A program made the position numbers and the translations under genes. A DNA stretch of 38,640 nucleotides, taken from NCBI GenBank assembly GCA_019637685.1, contig JAHBVF010000048.1, positions 1-38,640 on the forward strand, given 5' to 3'. Positions 25,626 through 33,739 of this stretch are shown in pieces. Source of the DNA: Caldilineaceae bacterium (GTDB lineage Bacteria; Chloroflexota; Anaerolineae; Caldilineales; Caldilineaceae). Every line of letters starts with the position of its first letter. The stretch's first letter is position 1. The notes under the pieces were generated by a model. The model was not told where the DNA came from, searched no databases, and saw only the letters and a list, made by a program, of their open reading frames with translations.

Positions 25626-26954
25626 GTGTCAACGACGACGCAAGCGAACCGAATTTCTATCACCACACCCCTGCCTGGCCCCAAAGCCGCTGCCTATATC
25701 GCCCGGGACGAAGCCGTGACCAGCCGGGTTCTGGGCCGGGTCTTTCCCCTTGTGCCAGAGAGCGGCCGCGGCTGTTGGATAACCGATGTGGACGGCAACA
25801 CTTTTCTCGATCTTTTCGCGGGCATTGCCGTTTGCGCCACAGGCCATTGCCACCCGGCTGTGGTGAAAGCCGTGGAGGAACAGGCGCGGCGGCTTATCCA
25901 CGCGGGGGGAGCGGATGTCTACAGCCCTGGCTACGCCGAACTGTGCGAGCAGCTGGTGGCGATCGCGCCCGCCGGTTCGTATAGCGACGGATGGGAAGTG
26001 TTTCTCACCAACAGCGGTACAGAATCGGTGGAAGGTGCGCTCAAACTGGCCCGCTATTTTACAGGCCGCCAGCGGGTGATCGCTTTTCGGGGTGGTTTCC
26101 ACGGGCGCACGGCTGGCTCCCTCAGCTTGACCGCCAGCAAATCCGTGCAGCGCCGGGGCTTTGGCCCGCTCCTCGCCGGTGTCGAGCACCTGGCCTTTCC
26201 CAACCGGGACGACTGCCCCGCGGAGGTGGATGAAAGCGTCTGGGGTCGCCAGCAGGCCGAGCGCCAGTTCCACGCCATTTTTGAAACGACTACCCCCCCG
26301 GAGGAGGTGGCCGCAATCGTTGCCGAACCGATTCAGGGCGAGGGCGGCTATATCGTGCCGCCTGCCGGCTTCTTCCCCGCCATTCGGGAATTGTGCGACC
26401 GCCACGGCATTCTCTTCATTGCCGACGAAGTGCAGACGGGCTTTGGGCGCACGGGCAAGTGGTTTGCCATTGAACACTGGGATGTACAGCCCGACATTAT
26501 CTGTATGGCAAAGGGCATCAGCAGCGGCGTGCCGGTGGGGGGCTTTATGGCCCGCAAAAGCGTAGCCACCTGGTCAGAAGGCGCGCACGGTTCCACCTGG
26601 GGTGGCACACCCATCGGCTGCGCCGCGGCCAGGGCCACCATCCGGGTGATTGAGGAAGAAGGGCTGATGGAGAACGCGATGGCGCAGGGCGAGTGGCTGA
26701 TGGCCCGTTTCCGCGAACTGGCACAAGAGACGCCCCGGTTGGTTGCGGTGCGGGGGATGGGTCTGATGATCGGGCTGGAAACTGCGGACAAAGCCACAGC
26801 AAAGGCGTGGATGCAGGGCTGTTTTGAGCGGGGGGTCCTCACTCTCACCGCGGGGGCCAAATCCCTGCGTCTGGCTCCTCCGTTGATCCTCAGCCGAAAC
26901 GAGGCCGAGATCGGTTTTGGCGTGATGCGGGATGTATTACTGGCGCTGGATTGA
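25626..26954 (+). CDS. Class III PLP-dependent aminotransferase (GABA/ornithine aminotransferase type)
   Basis: I choose the GTG at 25626 because GGAGG sits five bases before it; an ATG 57 bp upstream has no such site. The resulting 442-residue protein is of normal length. Family features are GCWITDVDGNTFLDLFAGIA, LTNSGTESVEGALKLARY, FIADEVQTGFGRTGKW and the PLP lysine Lys296 in MAKGISSG. Members act on 4-aminobutyrate, ornithine, acetylornithine or similar omega-amino substrates; the sequence does not fix which. The gene follows a cyanophycinase-like gene in the same orientation, which would fit arginine or ornithine metabolism, but that gene's catalytic residues are lost. A strong hairpin follows the stop codon. 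Confidence 0.93.
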   Translation: MSTTTQANRISITTPLPGPKAAAYIARDEAVTSRVLGRVFPLVPESGRGCWITDVDGNTFLDLFAGIAVCATGHCHPAVVKAVEEQARRLIHAGGADVYSPGYAELCEQLVAIAPAGSYSDGWEVFLTNSGTESVEGALKLARYFTGRQRVIAFRGGFHGRTAGSLSLTASKSVQRRGFGPLLAGVEHLAFPNRDDCPAEVDESVWGRQQAERQFHAIFETTTPPEEVAAIVAEPIQGEGGYIVPPAGFFPAIRELCDRHGILFIADEVQTGFGRTGKWFAIEHWDVQPDIICMAKGISSGVPVGGFMARKSVATWSEGAHGSTWGGTPIGCAAARATIRVIEEEGLMENAMAQGEWLMARFRELAQETPRLVAVRGMGLMIGLETADKATAKAWMQGCFERGVLTLTAGAKSLRLAPPLILSRNEAEIGFGVMRDVLLALD

Positions 26955-26972
26955 AACCAATTCTGAAGAACA

Positions 26973-27009
26973 GAAGAGGGGCGGCTACCACTGGTAACCG
27001 CCCCTCTTC
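26973..27009. terminator. Hairpin terminator between convergent genes
   Basis: GAAGAGGGGCGGCTACCA (26973-26990) pairs with 26992-27009, 17 of 18 positions, around a one-base loop. It is 19 bp after the aminotransferase stop and 51 bp after the stop of the - strand peptide gene, so it probably ends both transcripts. The T run is weak on both sides. Confidence 0.65.
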
Positions 27010-27059
27010 GATTGGTGCTCATTTGTGCTTCTTGGATATGTCAGAAGACAGCCATGAAA

Positions 27060-27227
27060 TTAGCCGCCCCAGGTGAAACCGTTGAAAATGGCATCAATGG
27101 GTGCAACGGCTGGGACCTGTTTTGCCTCTGCGTGCCCCATAGCAGGGCCAAAGCTGAATTGGAGGATGAGTGCGGCCATCACAGGGAATAAAATACGGAA
27201 AAAGGAACGGACTCGAAGTTGTGCCAA
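27060..27227 (-). CDS. Short exported peptide precursor ending in GFTWGG
   Basis: This 55-codon gene has a TTG start at 27227 behind a perfect AGGAG at spacing 8, which decides the start; it is too short for ordinary gene finders. The product begins with a basic stretch (MAQLRVRSFFR), then a hydrophobic helix (about 12-30), and a plausible signal peptidase site after GHAEA (residue 35). The mature peptide would be about 20 residues and would end NGFTWGG. The GFTW motif is the one repeated nine times at the C-terminus of the exported protease encoded upstream on the same strand. Its upstream region shares two boxes with that of the protease gene. The peptide could be a signal, a protease ligand or a protein-modification substrate. 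No homologue is known to me. Confidence 0.7.
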   Translation of the reverse strand: MAQLRVRSFFRILFPVMAALILQFSFGPAMGHAEAKQVPAVAPIDAIFNGFTWGG

Positions 27228-27286
27228 AGTGGTATCTCCTAATAGGTTTGGCCGAAATTACGATTGAGTAAAATTCAGCAAATTGA

Positions 27287-27338
27287 CTTACGTAAGCAAG
27301 CTCATCATACATCAACACTACTCCATCTGCTTTAGGAC
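27287..27338 (-). promoter_or_regulatory. Upstream boxes of the GFTW peptide gene
   Basis: A perfect 10-bp palindrome CTTACGTAAG (27287-27296), extendable to TTGACTTACGTAAGCAA with a mismatch, lies 60 bp before the start codon. CTTTAGGAC (27330-27338) follows on the + strand 43 bp further on, start to start. The protease gene has CTGACGTAA and CTTTAGGAC at a distance of 42 bp. I infer a shared regulator; no clear -10/-35 pair is recognised. Confidence 0.4.
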
Positions 27339-27422
27339 ATGAGAGCTATTTTCTCTCGGCTGGTCCGGTTTGGCAGCTTTCCACGTACAATGCTGGCGAA
27401 TTTCCGTCTGCGTTGAGAAGCG

Positions 27423-27722
27423 TTAGCCTAACGCCCGGCGGCAGGCAAGCGGTATGGGTATGTGTGCTGGCAGAACCCGCAGGCATCCAACCCCCGACCA
27501 GGTAGGCAACCCCGCGACAGAGGCACGTGATACGTGCTGTCGCTGCCAGAGCGTCCCCGCCTGCTCGCCCCGATCCGCGGGGATTGCGACAACGGATGAA
27601 GAGCTTTCTACAACTGTCAGGGCTGCTTCTGTGTTGCCTGTGCTACTGGTGCTGGTTGACGAGAACGTGAGCGTTGCGCACAACAACGCAAATATCAGAA
27701 AAAGTGTAAGTCGAATGGACAT
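27423..27722 (-). CDS. Small exported hypothetical protein
   Basis: I choose the ATG at 27722, behind AAGGGAG, giving 99 residues; a TTG 45 bp upstream has no ribosome binding site. The N-terminus MSIRLTLFLIFALLCATLTF is a convincing signal peptide and is followed by a Ser/Thr-rich stretch. The rest has no recognised fold. It contains TWSG (in LPTWSGVG), a possible chance match to the protease repeats. It begins 45 bp after the protease stop codon and precedes the GFTW peptide gene, so the three may be one functional unit. Confidence 0.5.
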   Translation of the reverse strand: MSIRLTLFLIFALLCATLTFSSTSTSSTGNTEAALTVVESSSSVVAIPADRGEQAGTLWQRQHVSRASVAGLPTWSGVGCLRVLPAHIPIPLACRRALG

Positions 27723-27767
27723 TCGGTATGCTCCCTTGCGATCGTTTCCTTCATACGCCGTTGTCAA

Positions 27768-30668
27768 TTAGTGAGAATTCGTCACGGCTGGCAAAAAGAG
27801 TTGCTGGATCGGGGCAGATGGCTCCGCACTATTGTCAGATGCCGGGTTGTCATCCGGAAGTGCGACAACGTTGCGCTGCTGGGCAATGGACGTTGTAATC
27901 TGCTCATCTTCCACCCATGCGTTGATACCAGCCACCGAACTGCTCCACGTAAAGCCATCGGACCAGGTGAAGCCATCGCTCCACGTGAAGCCGCCAGACC
28001 AGGTGAAGCCGCTGCCCCACGTGAAACCGCCGGACCAGGTGAATCCGCCGCTCCACGTAAAGCCGCCGGACCAGGTGAACCCGCCGCTCCACGTAAAGCC
28101 ATCGCCCTGAAGACCCTCCAAATAGTATTGACCGCCGGCATTCTTATTGGCACGGCCCTGGTAGTGTTGGCTGCCGCTGAGGTCGGCGTTGATATTCAGC
28201 CCCTGGTTGGCGCATCCAGAGGCCGAGCTATAGATAGCATCATAGGCGTTGACCATACCCGCGCCCTGCTGAAAGACCGAATAGGCTGGCCGGCTGTTGC
28301 TGTCCAAGGCCACCCGGGCCGTAGCCAGAAGCCGGCATTTGACGGTTTCCGGCGTCAGCGTAGGATCTGCCTGAATCATAAGTGCGGCGATGCCGCTCAC
28401 GACTGCGGTTGCTTGGGATGTGCCGGACATATTGAAGTAGTCGTCAAACCCATGAAAACTGGGGTGTTCCTGGGCAATGGTGGAATCAACCGGCATCAGA
28501 CCCAGCAGGCGGCCACCGGGAGCCACAACATCTGGCTTGACGAACCCCTCGGCTGTTGGCCCGACAGAGGAGAATGACATAAGCAGATCATCGCTGAGCA
28601 CGTCAGGCGTATAGTTGTCCGACATAGCACCGACTGTGATCACATAAGGGATGTTGCCTGGCACACCGACGCTCATCGGGTTCGGCCCTGTGTTTCCCGC
28701 CGCGGCCACCACAACAATCCCTGCTTCCCAGGCCTTCATCACGGCCTGATTGAGGGGGTCATCCCAATAGTAAGAATGGGGAGTACCACTGAATGACAGG
28801 TTGAGAACGCGGATACCGTACGTGTCTTTGTTGGCTACAACCCAATCGATACCGCGGATCACATCCAAATAATTGCCAGCCCCATTGGCGTCAAATGCTT
28901 TGACTGACAGGAGGCGGGCATTGGGTGCAATGCCCCGATAGACGTTGTCAGGCGTACGATCTTTGTTGGCAATAATGCTTGTTACGTGTGTGCCGTGTCC
29001 ACTATCTTCGGTCGAGATAGCGTTCCACTCTGAATCGATCTGGTTGGTAATCGCGTTGTACTGAACGCGTACTTTATTCTGGTAGTCGGTCGTGTAGGCC
29101 AGGGCCGGATGGGACCAGATGCCGGTGTCAAGGACAGCGACGCTGACACCGACACCGGTCAATCCCTGGTTGTGGAGGGTGTGCGCGCCCACAAGCGTAG
29201 GATGGCTGGCTGTTGGCTGAGTGGCACCGTTATGTTCAACCATAACGTTGTCTATGTAGAGATAGTCATAGAAATCGCCGGGTGTGTATTGGCTCAGGAA
29301 ACGAATGGCCGTCGTGCCGGTTTTGGCGATGGCATGAGAAATATCATAGCGAGCATACTGGAACGTAGCATCGTAGATGCCGCCGTTTACCCGGCCTACT
29401 TCGATCCAGTTTGCCCCGCCATCCGGCGAAACCTGTACAAGGATGTGATCGGCCAGGTCCACCGAGACTCGCTTGTAATTGAAGGAAAGAACAGCTTGGG
29501 TTGCTGTTGACAGATTGACCGTTCGGCTTACGCCATAGACCCCAACCCAGGGAATGCCATCAATTTTTTTCTCGTTGAGATAGAGCGCACGGGTGGACCC
29601 ATTGAGATCGTTCAAAGTCAGAAGGGTGAGGCCGACGTGGCCCGTGCTGATCCCGCCGTCGTCGTTGATCTCATTCCAAGCGCCCGACCAGGGGTACAGA
29701 CCATCATTTCCGTTATATGAATACTGATTGAACTCATCACGCGTTGTGACTGATCCCGGAATTGTGCCAGGGGTTCCACCGGGTGGGACTGGTGTGGGCG
29801 TAGGTGGAACGGCTGTGGGCGGTACAGCCGTGGGCGGTACGGCTGTGGGTGGCACAGATGTGGGCGTGGGAGATGGGCTGGCCGCTTGCTGGCTGAACTG
29901 AATCTCAACGTTGTCTATATAAAATTTACCCGCCATGTCCGGCGACGTGCGAAAACGCAGGACTGTATTGGCGCTGACCAGCGACGTAATGTTGTAGCTG
30001 GCAGATTGCATCCTTTGGTCTGAGTCAGGTCCAGACAATTTGGCAACCTCGCTCCAGGTCGCGCCACCGTCCGACGAAATCTCGATCTTCACATAGTTCC
30101 GGGCTGAATCCATCCTTTTGCGCTGGTACTCGAAGCTGAGAGTCGCGGACTGTGCATTGGCAAGCTCTGCGCCGCGCTCAATGCCCCGATTGTCATTTTC
30201 CAATTTGATCTGGCCGTCTTGGATCTTGACCTTGCCTTTGTTTGGCTTATTGTCGTCACCGATCTCGGTCCACGGCCCGTTCCAACTCTGGGTTCCGTGG
30301 TTGTTGTCGTAGGCTTCAGGCGAAAATTCGTCGCGTACGGTCTTCACCGTCTCGCTCGCAACGGAAAGGGGCAGGCTCTCATAGACACGAATCCCGCGGT
30401 TCTGGGCCAACTGGCCCTGCTGTGCGCTGGTCATCATCGCCCCGACGCTGTTGATAATACCCAGTTCGTGGGTGACAACGCCGCCCACAGAGTGTACCGC
30501 TACCAGTGCTTCGGTCAGGCTGTCTGCCTGTACCAGAATCGGATGACGTTCTTCAAGAAGGGGGGAGGAGAATGCGTTCGAGGCTCCCAGGGATAGAAAC
30601 GCAAGCAATAGAGCGAATACAAAACCCAAACGTTCTATCCGCCAGTTCCTGCTTTTAATAATTTGCAT
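27768..30668 (-). CDS. Exported subtilisin-like serine protease (S8) with nine C-terminal GFTW repeats
   Basis: This 966-residue protein has a signal peptide at the N-terminus (helix FVFALLLAFLSLGASNAFS). A propeptide-like segment precedes two related jelly-roll-like beta domains (about 120-265 and 300-480; both contain DEF, WSEV or WIEV and YIDNV), joined by a PPTAVPPT linker. The S8 catalytic domain follows with Asp514 (AVLDTGIWS), His558 (SGHGTHVTS) and Ser751 (MSGTSQATAV), so it should be active. Residues about 856-909 are nine tandem six-residue GFTWSG-type repeats. The tail ends AVTNSH. The ATG at 30668 is preceded by AGGAAAGG. It acts outside the cell; the repeats may bind a surface or a partner. 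It shares upstream boxes with the small peptide gene. Confidence 0.95.
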   Translation of the reverse strand: MQIIKSRNWRIERLGFVFALLLAFLSLGASNAFSSPLLEERHPILVQADSLTEALVAVHSVGGVVTHELGIINSVGAMMTSAQQGQLAQNRGIRVYESLPLSVASETVKTVRDEFSPEAYDNNHGTQSWNGPWTEIGDDNKPNKGKVKIQDGQIKLENDNRGIERGAELANAQSATLSFEYQRKRMDSARNYVKIEISSDGGATWSEVAKLSGPDSDQRMQSASYNITSLVSANTVLRFRTSPDMAGKFYIDNVEIQFSQQAASPSPTPTSVPPTAVPPTAVPPTAVPPTPTPVPPGGTPGTIPGSVTTRDEFNQYSYNGNDGLYPWSGAWNEINDDGGISTGHVGLTLLTLNDLNGSTRALYLNEKKIDGIPWVGVYGVSRTVNLSTATQAVLSFNYKRVSVDLADHILVQVSPDGGANWIEVGRVNGGIYDATFQYARYDISHAIAKTGTTAIRFLSQYTPGDFYDYLYIDNVMVEHNGATQPTASHPTLVGAHTLHNQGLTGVGVSVAVLDTGIWSHPALAYTTDYQNKVRVQYNAITNQIDSEWNAISTEDSGHGTHVTSIIANKDRTPDNVYRGIAPNARLLSVKAFDANGAGNYLDVIRGIDWVVANKDTYGIRVLNLSFSGTPHSYYWDDPLNQAVMKAWEAGIVVVAAAGNTGPNPMSVGVPGNIPYVITVGAMSDNYTPDVLSDDLLMSFSSVGPTAEGFVKPDVVAPGGRLLGLMPVDSTIAQEHPSFHGFDDYFNMSGTSQATAVVSGIAALMIQADPTLTPETVKCRLLATARVALDSNSRPAYSVFQQGAGMVNAYDAIYSSASGCANQGLNINADLSGSQHYQGRANKNAGGQYYLEGLQGDGFTWSGGFTWSGGFTWSGGFTWSGGFTWGSGFTWSGGFTWSDGFTWSDGFTWSSSVAGINAWVEDEQITTSIAQQRNVVALPDDNPASDNSAEPSAPIQQLFLPAVTNSH
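27942..28100. repeat. Nine-unit 18-bp tandem repeat encoding GFTWSG
   Basis: Units differ in a strict alternation: on the coding strand ACC TGG TCC alternates with ACG TGG AGC (one unit has GGC). The real period is therefore 36 bp. Only third positions and the serine codon family change; the protein motif is constant except for the last residues (SG, GS, SD, SS). Confidence 0.95.
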
Positions 30669-30746
30669 TGGGGATAACCTTTCCTCTGTATTTTTGTGTT
30701 CTGCAAACGCTCCAAACCCGGCGATTCGAAAACGTAGTTTAATAAC

Positions 30747-30797
30747 CTGACGTAAATATACTCCTTATCTACGCTGCATTCCCTAGCTCTTTAGGAC
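30747..30797 (-). promoter_or_regulatory. Upstream boxes of the protease gene
   Basis: CTGACGTAA (30747-30755) and CTTTAGGAC (30789-30797), 42 bp apart start to start, lie 79 bp and 121 bp before the protease start codon. The same pair occurs at 27287-27338 upstream of the GFTW peptide gene. The role is inferred. Confidence 0.4.
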
Positions 30798-30817
30798 TAT
30801 GCCTATAGCAAACATAG

Positions 30818-30995
30818 GATATTTAGTGACTATTCAGGCCAGCGCCGGTTGAGTAGGCCACGGCAGTATGTGGCCGTATCGAAACCAAAGCGGGTAGACC
30901 CGCAAACTGGTTTCGATACGCCTGGAAACAGCCCCAGGCCACTCAACCGACGTTTGCTAACCGGCTGGCTTATGGCTGAATAGTCACGATATTTA
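30818..30995. mobile_element. 162-bp MITE-like element, family 2, with perfect 8-bp target duplication
   Basis: The element occupies 30826-30987. Its ends are GTGACTATTCAGGCCAGC and, on the other strand, GTGACTATTCAGCCATAAGC. GATATTTA flanks it on both sides (30818-30825 and 30988-30995). It encodes no protein. The copy at 17364-17688 has the same ends and core. The clean duplication shows it moved as a unit, presumably using a transposase encoded elsewhere. It sits between the protease upstream region and the tRNA terminator. Confidence 0.88.
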
Positions 30996-30999
30996 CAGC

Positions 31000-31046
31000 A
31001 AAAAGAACGGCCCATCTTTTTTCGTAAAAGATGGGCCGTTCTTTTT
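31000..31046. terminator. Strong intrinsic terminator after tRNA-Arg
   Basis: AAAAAGAACGGCCCATCTTT begins a 21-bp perfect stem (31000-31020 with 31026-31046) around TTCGT. It carries T runs on both strands. It lies 11 bp past the tRNA 3' end on the - strand and so ends the tRNA transcript. Confidence 0.9.
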
Positions 31047-31056
31047 GAAAATTTAT

Positions 31057-31132
31057 TGGTACGCCCGGAGGGATTCGAACCCCCGACACCTGGTTCCGAA
31101 GACCAGTGCTCTATCCACTGAGCTACGGGCGC
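31057..31132 (-). tRNA. tRNA-Arg (anticodon TCG)
   Basis: The - strand reads GCGCCCGTAGCTCAGTGGAT at the 5' end. The anticodon arm is CTGGT-CTTCGGA-ACCAG, so the anticodon is TCG (reads CGA). The T arm has GGTTCGAATCC. The 3' end CGGGCGT pairs with the 5' acceptor strand (a G-T pair at the first position), followed by an encoded ACCA. Length is 76 bases. It stands alone, with no other tRNA nearby. Confidence 0.95.
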
Positions 31133-31432
31133 GCGGTGAGGAAATTGTAGCACAGGCGAGCAGCTTCGTTCAAAAACTGCCTTTGCAGTGCGTAGTACTT
31201 CTTCGGCGGACAGAGAGTGAAGCAGAAAAACCCTCACTCGTCACAATACCAATGCCCTGTCGTTTTCGCCGGGATTCGACTGGCAAAAAGAGCAATATAA
31301 AACTGACACCAGCGCCGTTATCCTCTGTAAACTTGCATGCTACTCTGGGGCAGAACACAGGTGTCTGCTTTCAGAAACACCCACAATATCAACCGATGCT
31401 CATACCCACGAAAGTCGTAAAGGAGGAGAGGA
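31133..31432. other. Upstream region of the envelope/stress cluster
   Basis: This 300-bp gap must hold the promoters of tRNA-Arg (-) and the cluster starting at 31433 (+). TTCGAC followed after 15 bases by TATAAA (about 31275-31301) is a possible but weak + strand promoter. AAGGAGGAGAGG precedes the start at 31433. No gene is apparent. Confidence 0.45.
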
Positions 31433-32164
31433 ATGTCTGCAAAGAGCCTATCGAATTTAGGGCACAACACGACCGCCCAAAATGCCACCACCCAAGAGGC
31501 GAAAGAAAAGATCGTACAGGGTGCGGAGCACGTCAAGCAGGAGGCGAGCAAGGCGATTTCTGATGTCAAGGATACGTTCAGTAATGTGTCTGCCAATGTG
31601 GTGGATGAAGCAAAAGATCAGGCTGCGTCCCAATGGAATGAGGCCAAGAGTCAGGTGCTTGACGCGGCTGAGGAAAAGAAGGAACACCTGACTGGACGCT
31701 TGTCCAGTGTGGCAGATGTCCTGCGCCAGACCGGCCAGCAGTTTCGATCCCAGGAAGACCCGTCCTTCGCCCACTATACAGAGATGGCCGCGGATCAGGT
31801 GGAACAGGTTGCGGGCTATCTGGACTCCCGTGATTTGGGCGAACTGGCTCACAACGTTCAGGATTTTGCCCGGCGTCAGCCGGAAATCTTTATCGGGGGT
31901 GCGCTTGCCGCGGGATTTTTCCTGGGCCGCTTCCTGAAAAGCTCCCAGGGCAATCAAACGCAGCGCTCCAATTACCGTTCCAATCATCCGCGCAATGCCG
32001 CTTATTCATCGGGCTATGCGGCTCCCCACGCTGTGGATCCCTACAGTGGGGCCACGGGCCGATCGGCGGCCAACCCCGCGAAGAATGGTTCTGCATCCAG
32101 CCAGGAAATACACACGGATTGGCGTGCTGAAAACCGTGCAACAGGAATTCGGGAGGATGCGTAA
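31433..32164 (+). CDS. Helical membrane-anchored stress-type protein
   Basis: This 243-residue protein starts behind AAGGAGG. Residues about 20-100 are strongly charged and helical (VVDEAKDQAASQWNEAKSQV), like LEA/CsbD/YtxH-type proteins. A single hydrophobic segment QPEIFIGGALAAGFFLGRFL lies near residues 149-168. The C-terminal third is low complexity (Ser, Asn, Pro, Ala). It is followed immediately by the Holin-X-type gene (ATG directly after the stop). The order fits envelope stress clusters with YtxH/DUF883-like proteins; the function is not established. Confidence 0.88.
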   Translation: MSAKSLSNLGHNTTAQNATTQEAKEKIVQGAEHVKQEASKAISDVKDTFSNVSANVVDEAKDQAASQWNEAKSQVLDAAEEKKEHLTGRLSSVADVLRQTGQQFRSQEDPSFAHYTEMAADQVEQVAGYLDSRDLGELAHNVQDFARRQPEIFIGGALAAGFFLGRFLKSSQGNQTQRSNYRSNHPRNAAYSSGYAAPHAVDPYSGATGRSAANPAKNGSASSQEIHTDWRAENRATGIREDA

Positions 32165-32599
32165 ATGATCAACCACATAGCCTACTCTGATACACAACAT
32201 CCCCCACAGAAGACGGGCCATCCGGAGCCATCTCTGGGAACACTTTTTGCCCAATTGACCGAAGATTTCAGCACGCTTGTGCGCAAAGAAGTTGAGTTGG
32301 CGCGCACCGAAACAATGGAGACGGCCTCCCAAGTGGCTCGCAGTGCGGTGTCGATGGTGGCCGGTGGGGTCATTGCCTATGCGGGTCTTTTGATTCTGCT
32401 TTTGGCCGCCGCCTTTGGGCTGGCCAATGTGGTGCCCCTGTGGCTCTCTGCCCTCATCATCGGGCTAATCACCATTGGAGTCGGTGCGCTGATGATTGTG
32501 GGCGGACGCAATGCACTTGCCAACATCTCTTTTGTCCCGGAGAAGACAGTCGAAACTTTGAAAAACGATGCCAGAATGGTAGAGGAGAAACTATCATGA
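32165..32599 (+). CDS. Phage holin family / Holin-X-type membrane protein
   Basis: This 144-residue protein has two adjacent membrane helices (VAGGVIAYAGLLILLLAAAF and VPLWLSALIIGLITIGVGAL, about residues 63-115). The preceding segment LGTLFAQLTEDFSTLVRKEV ELARTE is the signature of the actinobacterial Holin-X family (PF07332). Despite the name, chromosomal members are not proven holins; they typically sit with DUF3618 genes in envelope clusters. Its stop codon overlaps the next start in an ATGA junction. Confidence 0.9.
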   Translation: MINHIAYSDTQHPPQKTGHPEPSLGTLFAQLTEDFSTLVRKEVELARTETMETASQVARSAVSMVAGGVIAYAGLLILLLAAAFGLANVVPLWLSALIIGLITIGVGALMIVGGRNALANISFVPEKTVETLKNDARMVEEKLS

Positions 32600-33717
32600 C
32601 AAACCACCACAGCAGTGATGAGATTCGCCAGGACATTCGGTCCACGCGCGCGGGGATGAGCGAAACGCTCGATGCAATTCAGAGTCAGCTTCATCCCGAC
32701 AACCTGAAGAACCAGGCGCAGGAAGTTATCCGAAGCTCGATGACAGAGGGCGCAAACGCCGTCGTCAATTATCTGAGCACCAATCGCTCCCAGATCGGTT
32801 CAACCGTCACCCAGGCGATCAAACGCAATCCAGTGCCCGCCGCGCTGGTGGGGCTGGGGGTGGGATGGCTTCTGCTGGAGGGCTTTGGCGACAACAACCC
32901 CAGGGGCAATTCTGCACCGGAGAGGGGGCCAGGCATGGGATACGAATCCCAGTCTATGCACCCATACCGTTCCGCTGCCTATTCCAGACCTTCTCCCGAT
33001 CCTTATACAACGGCTGCGCAGGCCCCTGAAGATAGCCGCATTTTTGCGGGGAGAGAAAGCGTTCACGACAGTGTGGCCGAGGCCAACGGCCACGTTCAGG
33101 AAGCAATTGGCTCTGCGGCGGATAGTCTGCGTCATACTGCCTCTCAGATAGGCGAGAGTGTCCACGACACAGCCGAGAATGTGGCGGATCAACTGCACGA
33201 AACAGCCGAACAGGCCCGTGCCCGCGCCGAGGCGTGGAGCAAACAGGCCGGCAATCAGACCGCCTATCTGGGAGAAAATGCCCAGCAGTACGTGCAGCGC
33301 ACAGGCCGCCAGGTGCAGCATACGATTGAGGACAACCCCGTACTCTTTGGTGCAGTCGCATTGGGTGTGGGCGCGTTGATAGCGATGATGCTGCCCGAAA
33401 CCCGCCGGGAAAATGAGTGGATGGGAGAGGCACGGGAACAGGTGCTGGATACAGCCAAAGAGGCAGCCCAGAACGTGGCCCAACGTGCCCAGACGGTTGT
33501 GGAGGAGGCCGCACCAGAAGTGCAGCGTTCGGTGGAGAAGATCGTGGATGAGGTCACACAGACCGGCAAGCAGTTGGTCGATGAAGTCAAGTCCACAGCC
33601 ACAGCCACCGCCCAGGCCACTGCAGACGAGGTGAAAACGGCGGCCAAGCGTGTCAAGTCGACCGCTGAATCTGTGGCCAAAGAAACCAAGGAACCACAGG
33701 CCAACGCTTTCCAATAA
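32596..33717 (+). CDS. DUF3618-type membrane protein with long amphipathic helix tail
   Basis: I choose the ATG at 32596, which overlaps the previous stop by four bases and gives 373 residues; the earlier in-frame start lies inside the Holin-X gene. The N-terminus SSDEIRQDIRSTRAGMSETL matches DUF3618. Two glycine-rich membrane segments (NPVPAALVGLGVGWLLLEGF and NPVLFGAVALGVGALIAMML) share their pattern with the protein encoded at 31433, suggesting internal duplication. Long Ala/Glu/Thr-rich helical regions between and after them resemble LEA-like proteins. It is probably an inner-membrane protein that stabilises the envelope under stress. Confidence 0.88.
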   Translation: MTNHHSSDEIRQDIRSTRAGMSETLDAIQSQLHPDNLKNQAQEVIRSSMTEGANAVVNYLSTNRSQIGSTVTQAIKRNPVPAALVGLGVGWLLLEGFGDNNPRGNSAPERGPGMGYESQSMHPYRSAAYSRPSPDPYTTAAQAPEDSRIFAGRESVHDSVAEANGHVQEAIGSAADSLRHTASQIGESVHDTAENVADQLHETAEQARARAEAWSKQAGNQTAYLGENAQQYVQRTGRQVQHTIEDNPVLFGAVALGVGALIAMMLPETRRENEWMGEAREQVLDTAKEAAQNVAQRAQTVVEEAAPEVQRSVEKIVDEVTQTGKQLVDEVKSTATATAQATADEVKTAAKRVKSTAESVAKETKEPQANAFQ

Positions 33718-33739
33718 CGTCCGGTGCCGTGTCAACCGG

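Noticed and set aside
27942..28100. Possible CRISPR array or satellite because of regular 18-bp units
   Set aside because: The units are contiguous without spacers and keep the reading frame of the protease, so it is a protein repeat.
31057..31132. Integration site at the tRNA-Arg gene
   Set aside because: I found no integrase gene and no repeated tRNA 3'-end segment in the window; the nearby MITE has its own target duplication and does not use the tRNA.
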